This document shows positions 1-9,257 of a stretch of DNA of 64,000 nucleotides, piece after piece. The notes under the pieces are model-generated. The model saw only the letters and a list, made by a program, of their open reading frames with translations. It did no database searches and was not told the DNA's origin. Source of the DNA: Pedobacter montanisoli (GTDB lineage Bacteria; Bacteroidota; Bacteroidia; Sphingobacteriales; Sphingobacteriaceae); the NCBI RefSeq assembly GCF_022809115.1, contig NZ_JALGBH010000002.1, positions 685,543-749,542 on the forward strand. Reading direction: 5' to 3'. Numbering within the stretch: position 1 is the first letter of the stretch; each line of letters starts with the position of its first letter. The position numbers and the translations under genes are program-made.

Positions 1-1311
1 GGCAGTTACAGTTATACTTTCAATGGCGTAACCAACTCTACGGGCGTTTTCAATAACATCCCTGCTGGAACATATACTTGGAGCGTAACGGATGGCAAGA
101 GCTGTGCACCTGCAACGGGCAGCGTAACAGTTACTGAGCCTGTACTGATCACTGCAACTGAAAACCATACGGTGATCGACTGTAATGGCGGAAGTTCAAC
201 GGTAACTTTAACTGCAAATGGTGGTAATGGAAATTACAGCTATACTTTAGGTGCTCAGACTAATTCTACGGGTGTTTTCAATAACATCGCAGCTGGTACT
301 TACAATTGGAGCGTAACCGATGGCAAGAGCTGTGCACCTGCAACGGGCAGTGTAACAATTAGTCAGCCTGCAAAAATTACAGCAATAGAAAGCCATACGG
401 TTATTGACTGCAACGGAGGTAACTCAATAGTAACATTGACTGCTCAGGGAGGTAATGGTAATTATCAGTATACCTTAGGTACTCAGACTAATTCTACCGG
501 TATTTTTAATAACATCCCTGCTGGTACATATACTTGGAGCGTAACCGATGGCAAGAGCTGTGCACCTGCAACAGGCAATGTAACAATTAGTCAGCCTGCA
601 AAAATTACAGCAACCGAAAATCATACGGCTATTGATTGTAATGGTGGTAGTTCAACGGTGACTTTAATTGCTCAGGGAGGGAATGGCAGCTACCAATATA
701 CTTTAGGTGCTCAGACTAATTCTACCGGTATCTTTAATAACATCGCAGCTGGTACATATACTTGGAGTGTAACCGATGGCAAGAGCTGTGCACCTGCAAC
801 AGGCAATGTAACAATTAGTCAGCCTGCAAAAATTACAGCAACCGAAAATCATACGGTTATTGATTGTAATGGCGGTAGTTCAACGGTGACTTTAACTGCC
901 CAGGGAGGTAATGGTAATTATCAGTATACCTTAGGTACTCAGACCAATACCACAGGTATCTTTAATAACATCCCTGCTGGTACATATAGCTGGAGCGTTA
1001 CCGATGGCAAGAACTGTGCACCTGCAACAGGTAGTATAACCATCGCTGAGCCTACAATTATAACAGCAACTGAAAGCCATACTGTTATTAATTGTAATGG
1101 CGGTACTTCTACGATTACTTTGGTAGCAAATGGAGGTAATGGCAATTACCAATATACATTAGGTTCTCAGAGCAATATCACAGGAGTATTTACTAATGTA
1201 AGAGCAGGAACATATAACTGGAGTGTAAGAGATGCTAAAGGGTGTTTATTATCGAATAAAGTAGTGGTAATTAATGAGCCTTTACCAATAAGTAATAATA
1301 TAATTTCAGAT
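1..1311 (+). repeat. 228-bp in-frame tandem repeats (SprB type)
   Basis: Units with an identical 228-bp period start at 172, 400, 628, 856 and 1084, each at the V/A-I-D/N-C-N-G-G motif. A partial unit occupies 1-171. The units at 400, 628 and 856 are almost identical at the DNA level, while the last (1084) has diverged. The period equals 76 codons, so unit gain or loss keeps the frame. More copies probably lie upstream of the window. Confidence 0.95.
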
Positions 1312-3009
1312 AACCAGACAGTTTACGCACATGAAGTACCTTCAAAATTAACAGGTTCCTTACCAACAGGAGAAAGCAATTCTTTTGTTTACCAGTGGCA
1401 GCAATCTTTAACAGGAGATAATGGTAGCTTTGTAGATATACCAGGAGCAACAGCTAAGGATTACCAACCAGGTAAACTAAAACAAACAACCTATTTTAGA
1501 AGGATAGTACGTTCAGGAAGTTGTACGCTTTCAATAAGTAATATAATTAAAATTACCATAATTGCGAGTGCGGATATTGTAACTGTAAAAAGTACCGATC
1601 AAAGATTTTATGTTCCGGGAGAAACCGTAACCTATACAATTAAAATTAAGAATAATGGCCCAAGTGATGCAGAACAAGTTCATGTTATAGAGAGAGTTCC
1701 TGCTCAGACTATATTAGAAAGATGGTGGGCTGTAGTACAAGGCTCTGTAAATCTACCTAGAGATAATGGCAGCATAACTTTGGATGAAGTCATACCACTT
1801 TTGCCAGATGGAGCAGAAGTAACTTATACAGTGGTTTTGAGAGTTCCATTAAATTATACAGGAGTTTTGAAAAATACTGTTGATGTGAGTTCGCCAACCA
1901 CTGACCCAGACCCTACTTGCGGAGCCTGTACTACACCTGGTATTCCTACAGAACCGGAAGCAGATTTGGTTTTCTCCAAATCACTTAAAAATACCTCTCA
2001 GCAACTTTATACTCCTGGTGAAGATGTGATCTATCTGATAAAAGTTACCAATTATGGTCCAGGAGATGCAAGAAATGTAAGGATAGTAGATGTACCACCT
2101 CCAGGTACAACTATAAAAAGCTGGAAGATTGTCGTTCTTTCAGGTAATCCTCAATTGGCCCGTATTTCTGGAAATGGAAATCTAGATGAAACCATTCCTT
2201 TATTACCAAATGGATCTTCTATCGCAATTGAAGCGGTTCTGCAAACCCCACCAGATCATACTCAACGTATTGTAAATATGGCTAAAGTGACTAGTCCTAC
2301 ACCAGATCCTAATCCTAACCCTGATGCTGAGCCTGGCTGTGCCGAGTGTGTAAAATCTCCACCATTGGATCCTTACATCACAATAGACCTGTCTATGTTG
2401 AAAATAGCAGATCTTACACCGATTACAGTAGGTACAGAATTCGAATATAAACTTGAGGTAAAAAACAATAGTTTGTTTATTGCCCATGATGTAGTTGCAA
2501 CAGACGTTATTCCTAATCAGGTAACTTATATACCTGATTTGCAGGATAGACGTATAGAATACGACGATAAGACAAGAACATTAACCTGGAAAATAGGAGT
2601 TTTAAATGCCGGTAATAAGGAGATAGTTACACTTAAGGTAAGAACAGAAAGTTTAGGTTTAATTTCTAACACAGCCAGTGTAACAGGTAGCGAACCCGAT
2701 CTTAATCTTTTAAACAACAGTTCTACCGCAATTAAGAATTCAGTAGTGCTTAAGGTACCTAATGTAATTACACCAAATGGCGATGGTAAAAATGATGTTC
2801 TAAAAATAGTGGGCATAGAGCTTTATAAGGAAAATACATTATCTATTTTTAACAGGTGGGGCAACGAAGTTTACAGGAGCAAAGGATATAAGAATGATTG
2901 GGATGGAAGAGGGCTAAGCGAAGGTACTTATTATTATGTGCTTACTTATAGCCTTGAAAATGGTACAAAACAAAGTGTTACTGGTTATATCATGTTATTG
3001 AGAGATTAA
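1..3009 (+). CDS. Large T9SS-secreted adhesin with SprB repeats (5' partial)
   Basis: The reading frame is open from base 1, so the N-terminus lies outside the window; 1002 residues are visible. Order of parts: tandem 76-residue SprB-type repeats (about 1-1310), an Ig-like linker (about 1310-1560), three DUF11-type surface-protein domains (starting near 1566, 1956 and 2388; each has an F/YxxGExVxY-like motif and NNGP or NYGP), then a C-terminal domain (about 2750-3009) with PNVITPNGDGKND and FNRWGNEVY. That last domain is the CHU_C/type B sorting signal of type IX secretion, so the protein is inferred to be exported and surface-attached. SprB-family proteins act in adhesion or gliding; which applies here cannot be told. 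The PorP/SprF gene follows after 4 bp, the usual arrangement for type B cargo. The repeat DNA is nearly identical between units. An internal GTG at 172 is not a real start. Confidence 0.9.
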   Translation, partial: GSYSYTFNGVTNSTGVFNNIPAGTYTWSVTDGKSCAPATGSVTVTEPVLITATENHTVIDCNGGSSTVTLTANGGNGNYSYTLGAQTNSTGVFNNIAAGTYNWSVTDGKSCAPATGSVTISQPAKITAIESHTVIDCNGGNSIVTLTAQGGNGNYQYTLGTQTNSTGIFNNIPAGTYTWSVTDGKSCAPATGNVTISQPAKITATENHTAIDCNGGSSTVTLIAQGGNGSYQYTLGAQTNSTGIFNNIAAGTYTWSVTDGKSCAPATGNVTISQPAKITATENHTVIDCNGGSSTVTLTAQGGNGNYQYTLGTQTNTTGIFNNIPAGTYSWSVTDGKNCAPATGSITIAEPTIITATESHTVINCNGGTSTITLVANGGNGNYQYTLGSQSNITGVFTNVRAGTYNWSVRDAKGCLLSNKVVVINEPLPISNNIISDNQTVYAHEVPSKLTGSLPTGESNSFVYQWQQSLTGDNGSFVDIPGATAKDYQPGKLKQTTYFRRIVRSGSCTLSISNIIKITIIASADIVTVKSTDQRFYVPGETVTYTIKIKNNGPSDAEQVHVIERVPAQTILERWWAVVQGSVNLPRDNGSITLDEVIPLLPDGAEVTYTVVLRVPLNYTGVLKNTVDVSSPTTDPDPTCGACTTPGIPTEPEADLVFSKSLKNTSQQLYTPGEDVIYLIKVTNYGPGDARNVRIVDVPPPGTTIKSWKIVVLSGNPQLARISGNGNLDETIPLLPNGSSIAIEAVLQTPPDHTQRIVNMAKVTSPTPDPNPNPDAEPGCAECVKSPPLDPYITIDLSMLKIADLTPITVGTEFEYKLEVKNNSLFIAHDVVATDVIPNQVTYIPDLQDRRIEYDDKTRTLTWKIGVLNAGNKEIVTLKVRTESLGLISNTASVTGSEPDLNLLNNSSTAIKNSVVLKVPNVITPNGDGKNDVLKIVGIELYKENTLSIFNRWGNEVYRSKGYKNDWDGRGLSEGTYYYVLTYSLENGTKQSVTGYIMLLRD

Positions 3010-3013
3010 AAGA

Positions 3014-3994
3014 ATGCGTTTAAAAATATACATATTGATGATTTTTTGCTGTCTTGGCCTTAAGGTATCAGGGCAACAAGATGCGCAATACAGTCAGTAT
3101 GTTTTTAATTCCATTTATATCAATCCGGCTTATGCGGGGTATAAAGAACGCTTCAATTTAAATGCGAATTATAGAGCACAATGGGTAGGAATTAATGGAG
3201 GGCCAAGAACCATGGCCTTTGCTGTAGATGCTGTGGCTGATGATGGTAAAGTAGGTCTGGCACTTCAAATAACCAATGATAAACTTGGGGCACAAAGTAA
3301 TTTGTCTGTATATGCTAATTATGCCTATAGAAAATTAATAGGTTATGATGAAACTACAACCCTGGCTTTAGGCCTGGGAATAGGTCTTCAACAATCTGGT
3401 TTGTTTGGCGAAATGTTAGAAGGCACTGATCCGGGAGATAATTATATCCCTAACGGAACCATAAGAGAAATTGGACCAGATGTTAAAACAGGGGTCTTTT
3501 TATCAGCAGAGAAATGGTATCTGGGTTTGTCGGCAACAAATCTTGTAGGTAAATATTTTTTGGATAAAAAAGCACCAAACTTCAATTATCCTGTGCCTAA
3601 ACCACATTTTTATTTTACCGGAGGTTTTGTTACACCTATTGTAGAAGATCAGATAGAATTGAAACCTTTGTTTTTAATAAAAGATGATGTAGGTGGGCCT
3701 ACAGTATTGGATATTAATGCCTTTATCTTGTTAAATAAGAAATTATGGATTGGAGGCGGTTACCGTACAGGTATAAAACTTTACAACAAACCTAACCTAA
3801 ATACAGAAATAAAGAACAGTAACGGTTTAATAGGCATGGCCGAAATGTTTTTGGGAGAAAAATTAAGATTGGGCTATTCATATGATTACAGCACGAGCCG
3901 CCTGAATGGCTATAGCGGCTCTACGCATGAAATCTCGGTAAGCTGGTACTTCTCAACCCTAAGAGAGCGGCGTATCAATTTCTGTTACTTTTAA
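3014..3994 (+). CDS. PorP/SprF family type IX secretion membrane protein
   Basis: 326 residues with an N-terminal signal peptide (hydrophobic residues 3-18, cleavage near VSG/QQ), then the family hallmark QYVFNSIYINPAYAG and a glycine- and aromatic-rich beta-barrel pattern ending in an amphipathic aromatic strand. PorP/SprF proteins are outer-membrane partners for cargo with the type B C-terminal domain; in Flavobacterium SprF is needed for SprB to reach the surface. The ATG lies 4 bp after the stop of the adhesin gene, so the two are surely co-transcribed. This copy is inferred to serve that adhesin. The convergent metallo-hydrolase gene begins its stop codon at the very next base. Confidence 0.9.
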   Translation: MRLKIYILMIFCCLGLKVSGQQDAQYSQYVFNSIYINPAYAGYKERFNLNANYRAQWVGINGGPRTMAFAVDAVADDGKVGLALQITNDKLGAQSNLSVYANYAYRKLIGYDETTTLALGLGIGLQQSGLFGEMLEGTDPGDNYIPNGTIREIGPDVKTGVFLSAEKWYLGLSATNLVGKYFLDKKAPNFNYPVPKPHFYFTGGFVTPIVEDQIELKPLFLIKDDVGGPTVLDINAFILLNKKLWIGGGYRTGIKLYNKPNLNTEIKNSNGLIGMAEMFLGEKLRLGYSYDYSTSRLNGYSGSTHEISVSWYFSTLRERRINFCYF

Positions 3995-5374
3995 TTACAG
4001 CTCAAAACATTCTCCCCGTTTAGGAATGCTTACGGTATAACCTTCATCAGTTGCACTTTTTTCAAGCGCATTTATGCTACTCAAATCACCATGAACAAAG
4101 AACAATCTTTTTAGAGATTTCTGATTTCTGATCACCTCCATCAAGCCATCATGATCAGCATGGCCGCTCAATAGATCCGTTTTTTGTATGCCTGCATACA
4201 CCATTAAATCTCTGCCACGTAAACGAACAATAGGGTCACCTCTTAATAACCTGTCGCCTAAGGTACCTTTGGCACAGTAGCCTATAAAAAGAATAGTACA
4301 GTAATAGTTTTGTATATTATAATAAAGGTGATCCTGAATACGGCCCCCCTCTAACATGCCTGCAGAAGAAATAATGATACAGGGATCAAGGTAATTAATT
4401 GCAGAAAGGCTTTCCTTTTGTGTATATAAAAAAGTAAGATTCTCAAAATCGTAATTATCTCCGTTTTCTTTATAAAATGCTCTGGCTTCTTCACTGGTCA
4501 TATCGGCATATTTTCTGTAAATATCGGTTGCCAAATGAGCTAAAGGACTATCTACAAAAACCTTAACTCGGGGAAGCAAGCCTTTGCTAAAAATCTGGTT
4601 AAGTTTAAAAATTAAAGACTGGGTTCTGCCTATACTAAATGCCGGAATAATTAACCGGCCTGGATTTTTGATGCAGGTTTCTTTAATAACTTCGGTTAAT
4701 TTATGATCTAAAGTATCATTTGCGCTATGTAACCTACCACCATAAGTAGCTTCGCATATGAGGTAATCAACCTGTGGTAAAGGTTGTGGGTCATTTAGAA
4801 CCGGGTAGTTCTTACGACCGATATCGCCTGTAAAAGCTATTTTCTTTTCAACTCCGTCTTCAGTTATTTTTAAGGAAACGGCAGCAGCTCCGAGTAAGTG
4901 ACCTACAGGTATAAATGTAAGCTCAATATGCGCATTTATTTTAAATGGCTTATTGAAATTAAGCGTAACAAATCGCTCAGTGGTATCTATAACATGCTTT
5001 TGCAGGTAAAGTGGTTTTGGAGTTGATTTATGCTTTTGCCATTTGTGCTTTTTATTTTGTTTGTTGAGAAAAAGATTTACAGAATCGAGCATTAAAATTT
5101 CTGCAAGCTCTGCTGTAGGAGCCGTACATAAAATCTGTCCTTTATAGCCCATCCTTATTAAAGTAGGCAGATTGCCTGAATGATCAATGTGTGCATGGGT
5201 TAAAATAACTACATCGATATCTTCAGGATTAAAAGGAAAATTTAAGTTCTCATCTTGGAAAGTGCCTTTTTCGTAATCTAAGCCGCAATCGATTAAAATA
5301 GTATAGTTTTGGGTTTGCAGTAAATGCATGCTGCCTGTAACCTGCTGCGCTGCACCCCATACGGTAAGTTTCAT
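3995..5374 (-). CDS. MBL-fold beta-CASP exonuclease/RNA-processing family hydrolase
   Basis: 459 residues from the ATG at 5374. A TTG at 5401 would add nine residues, but the family begins with the KLTVWGAAQQVTGS strand, so the ATG is preferred. The zinc-binding HxHxDH motif is seen (THAHIDHSG, residues 60-65), followed by further metallo-beta-lactamase motifs (GHLLGAA, TGDIG) and the beta-CASP/RMMBL part with the motifs PAFSIGRTQ, SSAGMLEGG and SGHADHDGL. Members relate to CPSF73/Ysh1 and to bacterial RNases of the YsH/RNase J superfamily, so a role in RNA 3' processing or decay is plausible but unproven. It is a single-gene unit convergent with the PorP/SprF gene. Confidence 0.85.
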   Translation of the reverse strand: MKLTVWGAAQQVTGSMHLLQTQNYTILIDCGLDYEKGTFQDENLNFPFNPEDIDVVILTHAHIDHSGNLPTLIRMGYKGQILCTAPTAELAEILMLDSVNLFLNKQNKKHKWQKHKSTPKPLYLQKHVIDTTERFVTLNFNKPFKINAHIELTFIPVGHLLGAAAVSLKITEDGVEKKIAFTGDIGRKNYPVLNDPQPLPQVDYLICEATYGGRLHSANDTLDHKLTEVIKETCIKNPGRLIIPAFSIGRTQSLIFKLNQIFSKGLLPRVKVFVDSPLAHLATDIYRKYADMTSEEARAFYKENGDNYDFENLTFLYTQKESLSAINYLDPCIIISSAGMLEGGRIQDHLYYNIQNYYCTILFIGYCAKGTLGDRLLRGDPIVRLRGRDLMVYAGIQKTDLLSGHADHDGLMEVIRNQKSLKRLFFVHGDLSSINALEKSATDEGYTVSIPKRGECFEL

Positions 5375-5534
5375 AGAGTTAAATTTATTAACGTCTGCCA
5401 ATATAAACCTTTAGAAGCAGAAAACACTTATTTTATGCAGAGATGCCCTTTAAGGTTAATTTATTTAGTTCGGTAAATAGTTGTAAAATTTTACCAATTT
5501 TGACCCTTGTTGTTTAAAACCCAGTTGATAAAGA

Positions 5535-6386
5535 ATGGATGTACACCATTTGTGGATAGAAGAATTTATTGCAGAAATTGAAGCCTGTTGTTCTACGATA
5601 GAAACAGCAACAGAAACTTCTTTTAATGTAATTGGTTTTAACGATAAGCTGTTCATTAATTTCGTTAGCCTGAATGCACATATAAATGCAGAACAACTGA
5701 TTGAATTACAAACCAGATACCATAAAGAACAAAAAACTTTAATTCATTTATGGGAAGACGTATGGAGTAATAAACGTACTCAGGTTTTAAGCAGGATTTA
5801 TTCCTTTTTAAGCCTGAATAAGATTATATATGCTCGTTCTGTACAAATAAAAGAAGTTAAAGAGACAAATTCTGTTAAAAGCTTTTTAGAAGAAAACCAT
5901 TTGCAGGGTTATGTAAAAACCGCCTATAATTATGGCCTTTATTACAAAGATATATTGATTTCTGTAGCCTGTTTTGGAGCTGAAAAATTAATGAAAAGCA
6001 GAGGCGAAAATTATTATTCATCAGAATTAGTACGTTTTGCTACACAAGAAGGTTATACTGTTACAGGAGGTTTAAGCAAACTGATCAGATATTTTTTAGA
6101 AGAAGCTAAGGTAAATGATATCATGACTTATGCTGACAGAGACTGGTCTGTAGGAAATGGCTATGAAAAATTGGGTTTTAACAAGATGCTATACACTCCA
6201 CCGCTTTATATGCTTGTAGATTTAAGTACCGGAAAACGTTATCTTGAAGATAAATTACCCAAAAGTATTACTGCTAAATTTTTAAATATAAATAAAGAAG
6301 AAGAATTGAAAGCACAGCTTTTACAAAATGATTTTGTAAGAGTTTTTAATACAGGTAATATCAAGTATATTTTATATAATGGCTAA
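5535..6386 (+). CDS. Uncharacterised protein, acyltransferase (GNAT)-like C-terminal half
   Basis: 283 residues, no signal peptide or membrane segment. I do not recognise a specific family. Residues about 110-235 resemble a GNAT-type fold: a segment with FLEENHLQGY, beta strands YYKDILISVACFG, a helix following TGGLSKLIRYFLEE, and MTYADRDWSVGNGYEKLGF, a pattern often seen in acetyltransferase-like proteins. The N-terminal 100 residues are helical and unassigned. The gene overlaps the miaA start by 8 bp, so the two are translationally coupled. The substrate is unknown. Confidence 0.6.
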   Translation: MDVHHLWIEEFIAEIEACCSTIETATETSFNVIGFNDKLFINFVSLNAHINAEQLIELQTRYHKEQKTLIHLWEDVWSNKRTQVLSRIYSFLSLNKIIYARSVQIKEVKETNSVKSFLEENHLQGYVKTAYNYGLYYKDILISVACFGAEKLMKSRGENYYSSELVRFATQEGYTVTGGLSKLIRYFLEEAKVNDIMTYADRDWSVGNGYEKLGFNKMLYTPPLYMLVDLSTGKRYLEDKLPKSITAKFLNINKEEELKAQLLQNDFVRVFNTGNIKYILYNG

Positions 6387-7326
6387 TTTGCTCATCATTT
6401 TAGGACCAACAGCTTCTGGTAAAACTGCTCTTGCTGCACAAATTGCATGGCAATTAAAAGGTGAGATTATCAGTGCAGATAGTAGGCAGATCTACAGAGG
6501 TATGGATGTTGGAACCGGAAAAGATATCAATGAATATGAGATCAACGGTGTTAAAATACCTTATCATTTAATTGATATCATAGATGCCGGACAAACCTAT
6601 AATGTAAACCTGTTTAAAGAAGACTTTTACAAGGCACTCCATCAAATAACAGACAAGCATAAGCTACCAATCTTGTGTGGGGGAACAGGAATGTACATCC
6701 ATAGTTTATTACAAAATCATGATTATACCGCAATACCCGTAAATTATCAATTAAGAGAGCAGTTAATTTCATTAAATAAAGAAGAACTTCAAAAGTACCT
6801 TAAAACTTATCCTGAAGAACTCTATAAACATGCCGATTTCAGTTCCGAAAAGCGTTTATTAAGAGCCATAGAAATAGCAGACTATTTGAAATACCACAAA
6901 GTCGATTTTATCAAAAGACCCGAACTTAATTGTTTAGTAGTAGGATTGTATTCAGAGGTAGAAGCCCGCAGAAAAAGAATTTTAGATCGTTTAGAGCATC
7001 GCTTACATCATGGTCTGATAGAAGAAGTACAGAATTTAATCAATGTAGGTGTAAGTAAAGAAATGCTTGTTTTTTACGGACTTGAATATAAATTTGTTGT
7101 TGCTTATTTGGATGGAGCTCTTAGCTTTGAGCAATTGAGAGAACGATTAGGTACAGCCATTTGCCAGTTTGCTAAAAGACAGATGACATTTTTTAGAAAA
7201 ATGGAAAAAGACGGAGTTAAGATCAATTGGATCAATACAAACAGCAGTAATATAAAAGAACAGGTAGCAGAACTTGTTCGCAATCATTTTAACATATCAT
7301 ATTTACAAGAGCAAAATGAGGAATAA
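6379..7326 (+). CDS. miaA: tRNA dimethylallyltransferase
   Basis: 315 residues, normal for MiaA, which transfers a dimethylallyl group to A37 of tRNAs reading UNN codons. The P-loop GPTASGKT is at residues 8-15, followed by the substrate-loop DSRQIYRGMDVGTGK and the LPILCGGTGMYI motif, and the C-terminal QFAKRQMTFFRK segment that contacts tRNA. The start overlaps the upstream gene by 8 bp. The 3' end is overlapped by 11 bp by the methylase gene that starts at 7316, which suggests a restriction-modification cassette was placed at the end of this housekeeping gene. Confidence 0.95.
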   Translation: MANLLIILGPTASGKTALAAQIAWQLKGEIISADSRQIYRGMDVGTGKDINEYEINGVKIPYHLIDIIDAGQTYNVNLFKEDFYKALHQITDKHKLPILCGGTGMYIHSLLQNHDYTAIPVNYQLREQLISLNKEELQKYLKTYPEELYKHADFSSEKRLLRAIEIADYLKYHKVDFIKRPELNCLVVGLYSEVEARRKRILDRLEHRLHHGLIEEVQNLINVGVSKEMLVFYGLEYKFVVAYLDGALSFEQLRERLGTAICQFAKRQMTFFRKMEKDGVKINWINTNSSNIKEQVAELVRNHFNISYLQEQNEE

Positions 7327-8443
7327 GATAAAGCCAATCATCAAATGGACAGGAGGAAAGTACAATGAATTTGCTTTATTTGAAAAATATATTCCTGATT
7401 TTAAAAGATATATAGAGCCATTTTTTGGAGGAGGAGGAGTGTTTTTTGCGTTGCAACCTCAAACAACTGCTTTAATTAATGATAAAAGTACAGACCTGAT
7501 TTCTTTTTATAAAAACATTAACAATGAACTATTTAAAAGCTCAGTTTATGAATATGTTAATGCCTGGGATGAAATTACGGCTATGGTACAGGAACTCTGG
7601 CTCACATATCATACTTATTTTTCTGATTGTATTTTTGCTGAAAAAGAAATTCTATCTTTTTCAGAACAGATGCTAACTGCTGTGTCATTACAATTTAACC
7701 AAACTAAAACATTAAAAACCAATACGTTTGTTATTGACAAAGAGTTTTTTATAAAATATGTTACTGACAGTATAACAGATAAAACAAGACGGATAAAACG
7801 GATCGTAAAAAAAGAAAGCAGAATTTTTACGGTTAATGAATTAAAAGATCATTTTGAAACTGGTATTAAAAGCGGTTTTTATCTGTTTTTCAGAAATTTA
7901 CTTAATCAGAAATACGGTGGAAAAATTCAGCTTACAGATGAAAAAGCCGCTGCGAACTGGTTTTTTGTACGTGAATTTTGCTACGGTTCTATGTTTAGAT
8001 ATAACAGCAAAGGCCATTTTAACATACCATATGGAGGTATCGCGTATAACCGCAAAAATTTCAGACAGAAAGCCAATCGCCTTTTCTCTCCTGAAATTGA
8101 AACTCTTTTTAGATCGGTACAAGTACACAACCTCGATTTTGAAGCGTTTTTAAAAGAAGCCAAACTCAGAGAATCTGATTTTATATTTTTGGATCCACCT
8201 TATGACAGCGAATTTTCTGAATACGACCAGAACGCTTTTACACAAAAAGATCAGCAACGCTTGGCAGACTTTTTAAAACATACCAAAGCTAAATGGATGC
8301 TGGTTATCAAAGAAACTGCATTTATCAGAGAGATCTATACTCATCCTGAAATAAAAATCGTAACTTTTAGTAAAAATTACACCTACAATGTGCGGGGCCG
8401 CAATGACAGGGCTGTAATTCACCTCATTATAACCAATTATTAA
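7316..8443 (+). CDS. DNA adenine-N6 methyltransferase, D12 class (probable restriction-modification methylase)
   Basis: 375 residues from the ATG at 7316; a TTG at 7274 lies deep inside miaA and is unlikely. Motifs run in the alpha-class order: KWTGGK near residue 10, the S-adenosylmethionine motif EPFFGGGGVFF (about 34-44), and the catalytic DPPY at residues 293-296. This is the architecture of Dam, DpnM and EcoRV-type methylases, which modify adenine in short palindromes. It is longer than the usual 270-300 residues, the extra length lying in the middle target-recognition region. A PD-(D/E)XK protein gene follows after 6 bp, which fits a type II restriction-modification pair. The target sequence cannot be read from the sequence. 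Confidence 0.85.
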   Translation: MRNKIKPIIKWTGGKYNEFALFEKYIPDFKRYIEPFFGGGGVFFALQPQTTALINDKSTDLISFYKNINNELFKSSVYEYVNAWDEITAMVQELWLTYHTYFSDCIFAEKEILSFSEQMLTAVSLQFNQTKTLKTNTFVIDKEFFIKYVTDSITDKTRRIKRIVKKESRIFTVNELKDHFETGIKSGFYLFFRNLLNQKYGGKIQLTDEKAAANWFFVREFCYGSMFRYNSKGHFNIPYGGIAYNRKNFRQKANRLFSPEIETLFRSVQVHNLDFEAFLKEAKLRESDFIFLDPPYDSEFSEYDQNAFTQKDQQRLADFLKHTKAKWMLVIKETAFIREIYTHPEIKIVTFSKNYTYNVRGRNDRAVIHLIITNY

Positions 8444-8449
8444 AATATT

Positions 8450-9064
8450 ATGAGAAACGTTTCGCAGCATAATCCTTTTATATTTAACTGCGAAACCTGC
8501 CGCACAAAATGTGAGGGCATCAGTAAAAATGCTTACCTTTTTGATGAAGATGCTGAATTCTCATCTCTTTATGAACAGAAACTGATTGATTACATTAATC
8601 AGAATACAGTCTTTAAAGCAGAAAAAACTACTGAAAAAAGTTATCCCGATGTACAGGTAGTTTCTCAGAACAAAGTGATTTTTTACATTGAAGTAAAAGT
8701 TCAGCGTCGTACATTCATGGCTGTACAAAAATATCTGCCGCAAAGTAACCTTAAACCCTCTGAAACAATTGCCTTAAATGAAAGTGATCTGTTGAGATAT
8801 TTTGAAATAGGAGAAAAAATAAAGGAACCGATCTTTTTATTTTGGGTTCTGTTAAGCAGACCATGTGTGCTTAAAGGGCATGAAGAGAAATACTATTACC
8901 GTTTGGTTTCAGAATTAAAACCTATCTGGGAAAAAGAAAGAAACAAGAGAAAATTTAAAAGAAAGAGCGGAGAAGGAGATGAAGTTAATGGCAGACATCT
9001 GGGTGTAACCGTTAATTACCATTTTAGTTTGAACGAATTAAAAAACTGGAAAAAAGACCTTTAG
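8450..9064 (+). CDS. Putative type II restriction endonuclease, PD-(D/E)XK fold
   Basis: 204 residues. The nuclease core motif is visible as P66-D67 followed after 13 residues by E81-V-K83, with K75-VIFYIEVK as the central strand. An upstream glutamate in the helix SLYEQKLIDYIN (E42) may complete the site. The N-terminus carries three close cysteines, C14-x2-C17-x3-C21, suggesting a zinc or Fe-S site, though no certain fourth ligand was identified. The C-terminal third is lysine/arginine-rich (about 155-170), fitting DNA contact. The gene starts 6 bp after the methylase, and that context is the main reason for calling it a restriction enzyme. No family name is recognised. Confidence 0.6.
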   Translation: MRNVSQHNPFIFNCETCRTKCEGISKNAYLFDEDAEFSSLYEQKLIDYINQNTVFKAEKTTEKSYPDVQVVSQNKVIFYIEVKVQRRTFMAVQKYLPQSNLKPSETIALNESDLLRYFEIGEKIKEPIFLFWVLLSRPCVLKGHEEKYYYRLVSELKPIWEKERNKRKFKRKSGEGDEVNGRHLGVTVNYHFSLNELKNWKKDL

Positions 9065-9143
9065 AAAGTAAGATTGTTTACTTTGACATACATTTTTATA
9101 AAAATCATACACTTCATTCTTAATAGCTTATTTTTCATAACTG

Positions 9144-9174
9144 TTTGTTTTTTAGGTAATTGTGTTTATTTTTA
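9144..9174 (+). promoter_or_regulatory. Putative promoter for the small outer-membrane protein gene
   Basis: TTTG at 9144-9147 and TATTTTTA at 9167-9174, spaced 19 bp. This matches the Bacteroidota -33 TTTG / -7 TAnnTTTG consensus with one mismatch. The implied leader before the ATG at 9258 is about 75 nt. The rest of the 9065-9257 gap is AT-rich with no other feature seen. Confidence 0.4.
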
Positions 9175-9257
9175 TATTGTATGGCATATAGTTTGGATAA
9201 GATCATAAGTAATCAATTAAGTTAAACTGATAAATCAATTAACGGAATAATAAAACT

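Noticed and set aside
931..1152. Minus-strand ORFs opposite the adhesin
   Set aside because: They are shadows of the repeat coding frame, with low-complexity composition and no start context.
1..1311. Tandem direct repeats as a CRISPR array
   Set aside because: Units are contiguous, 228 bp, in frame and coding with no spacers; they are SprB-type protein repeats.
7274..7315. Extension of the methylase into miaA from TTG at 7274
   Set aside because: The 14 extra residues precede the family N-terminus, and the ATG at 7316 gives the RNKIKPIIKWTGGK start.
7316..9064. GATC as the methylase target, read from avoidance
   Set aside because: GATC occurs freely across the window, so no avoidance signal supports it.
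9065..9257. RNA gene in the gap before the small outer-membrane protein gene
   Set aside because: AT-rich, no stable long stem or tRNA-like cloverleaf seen.
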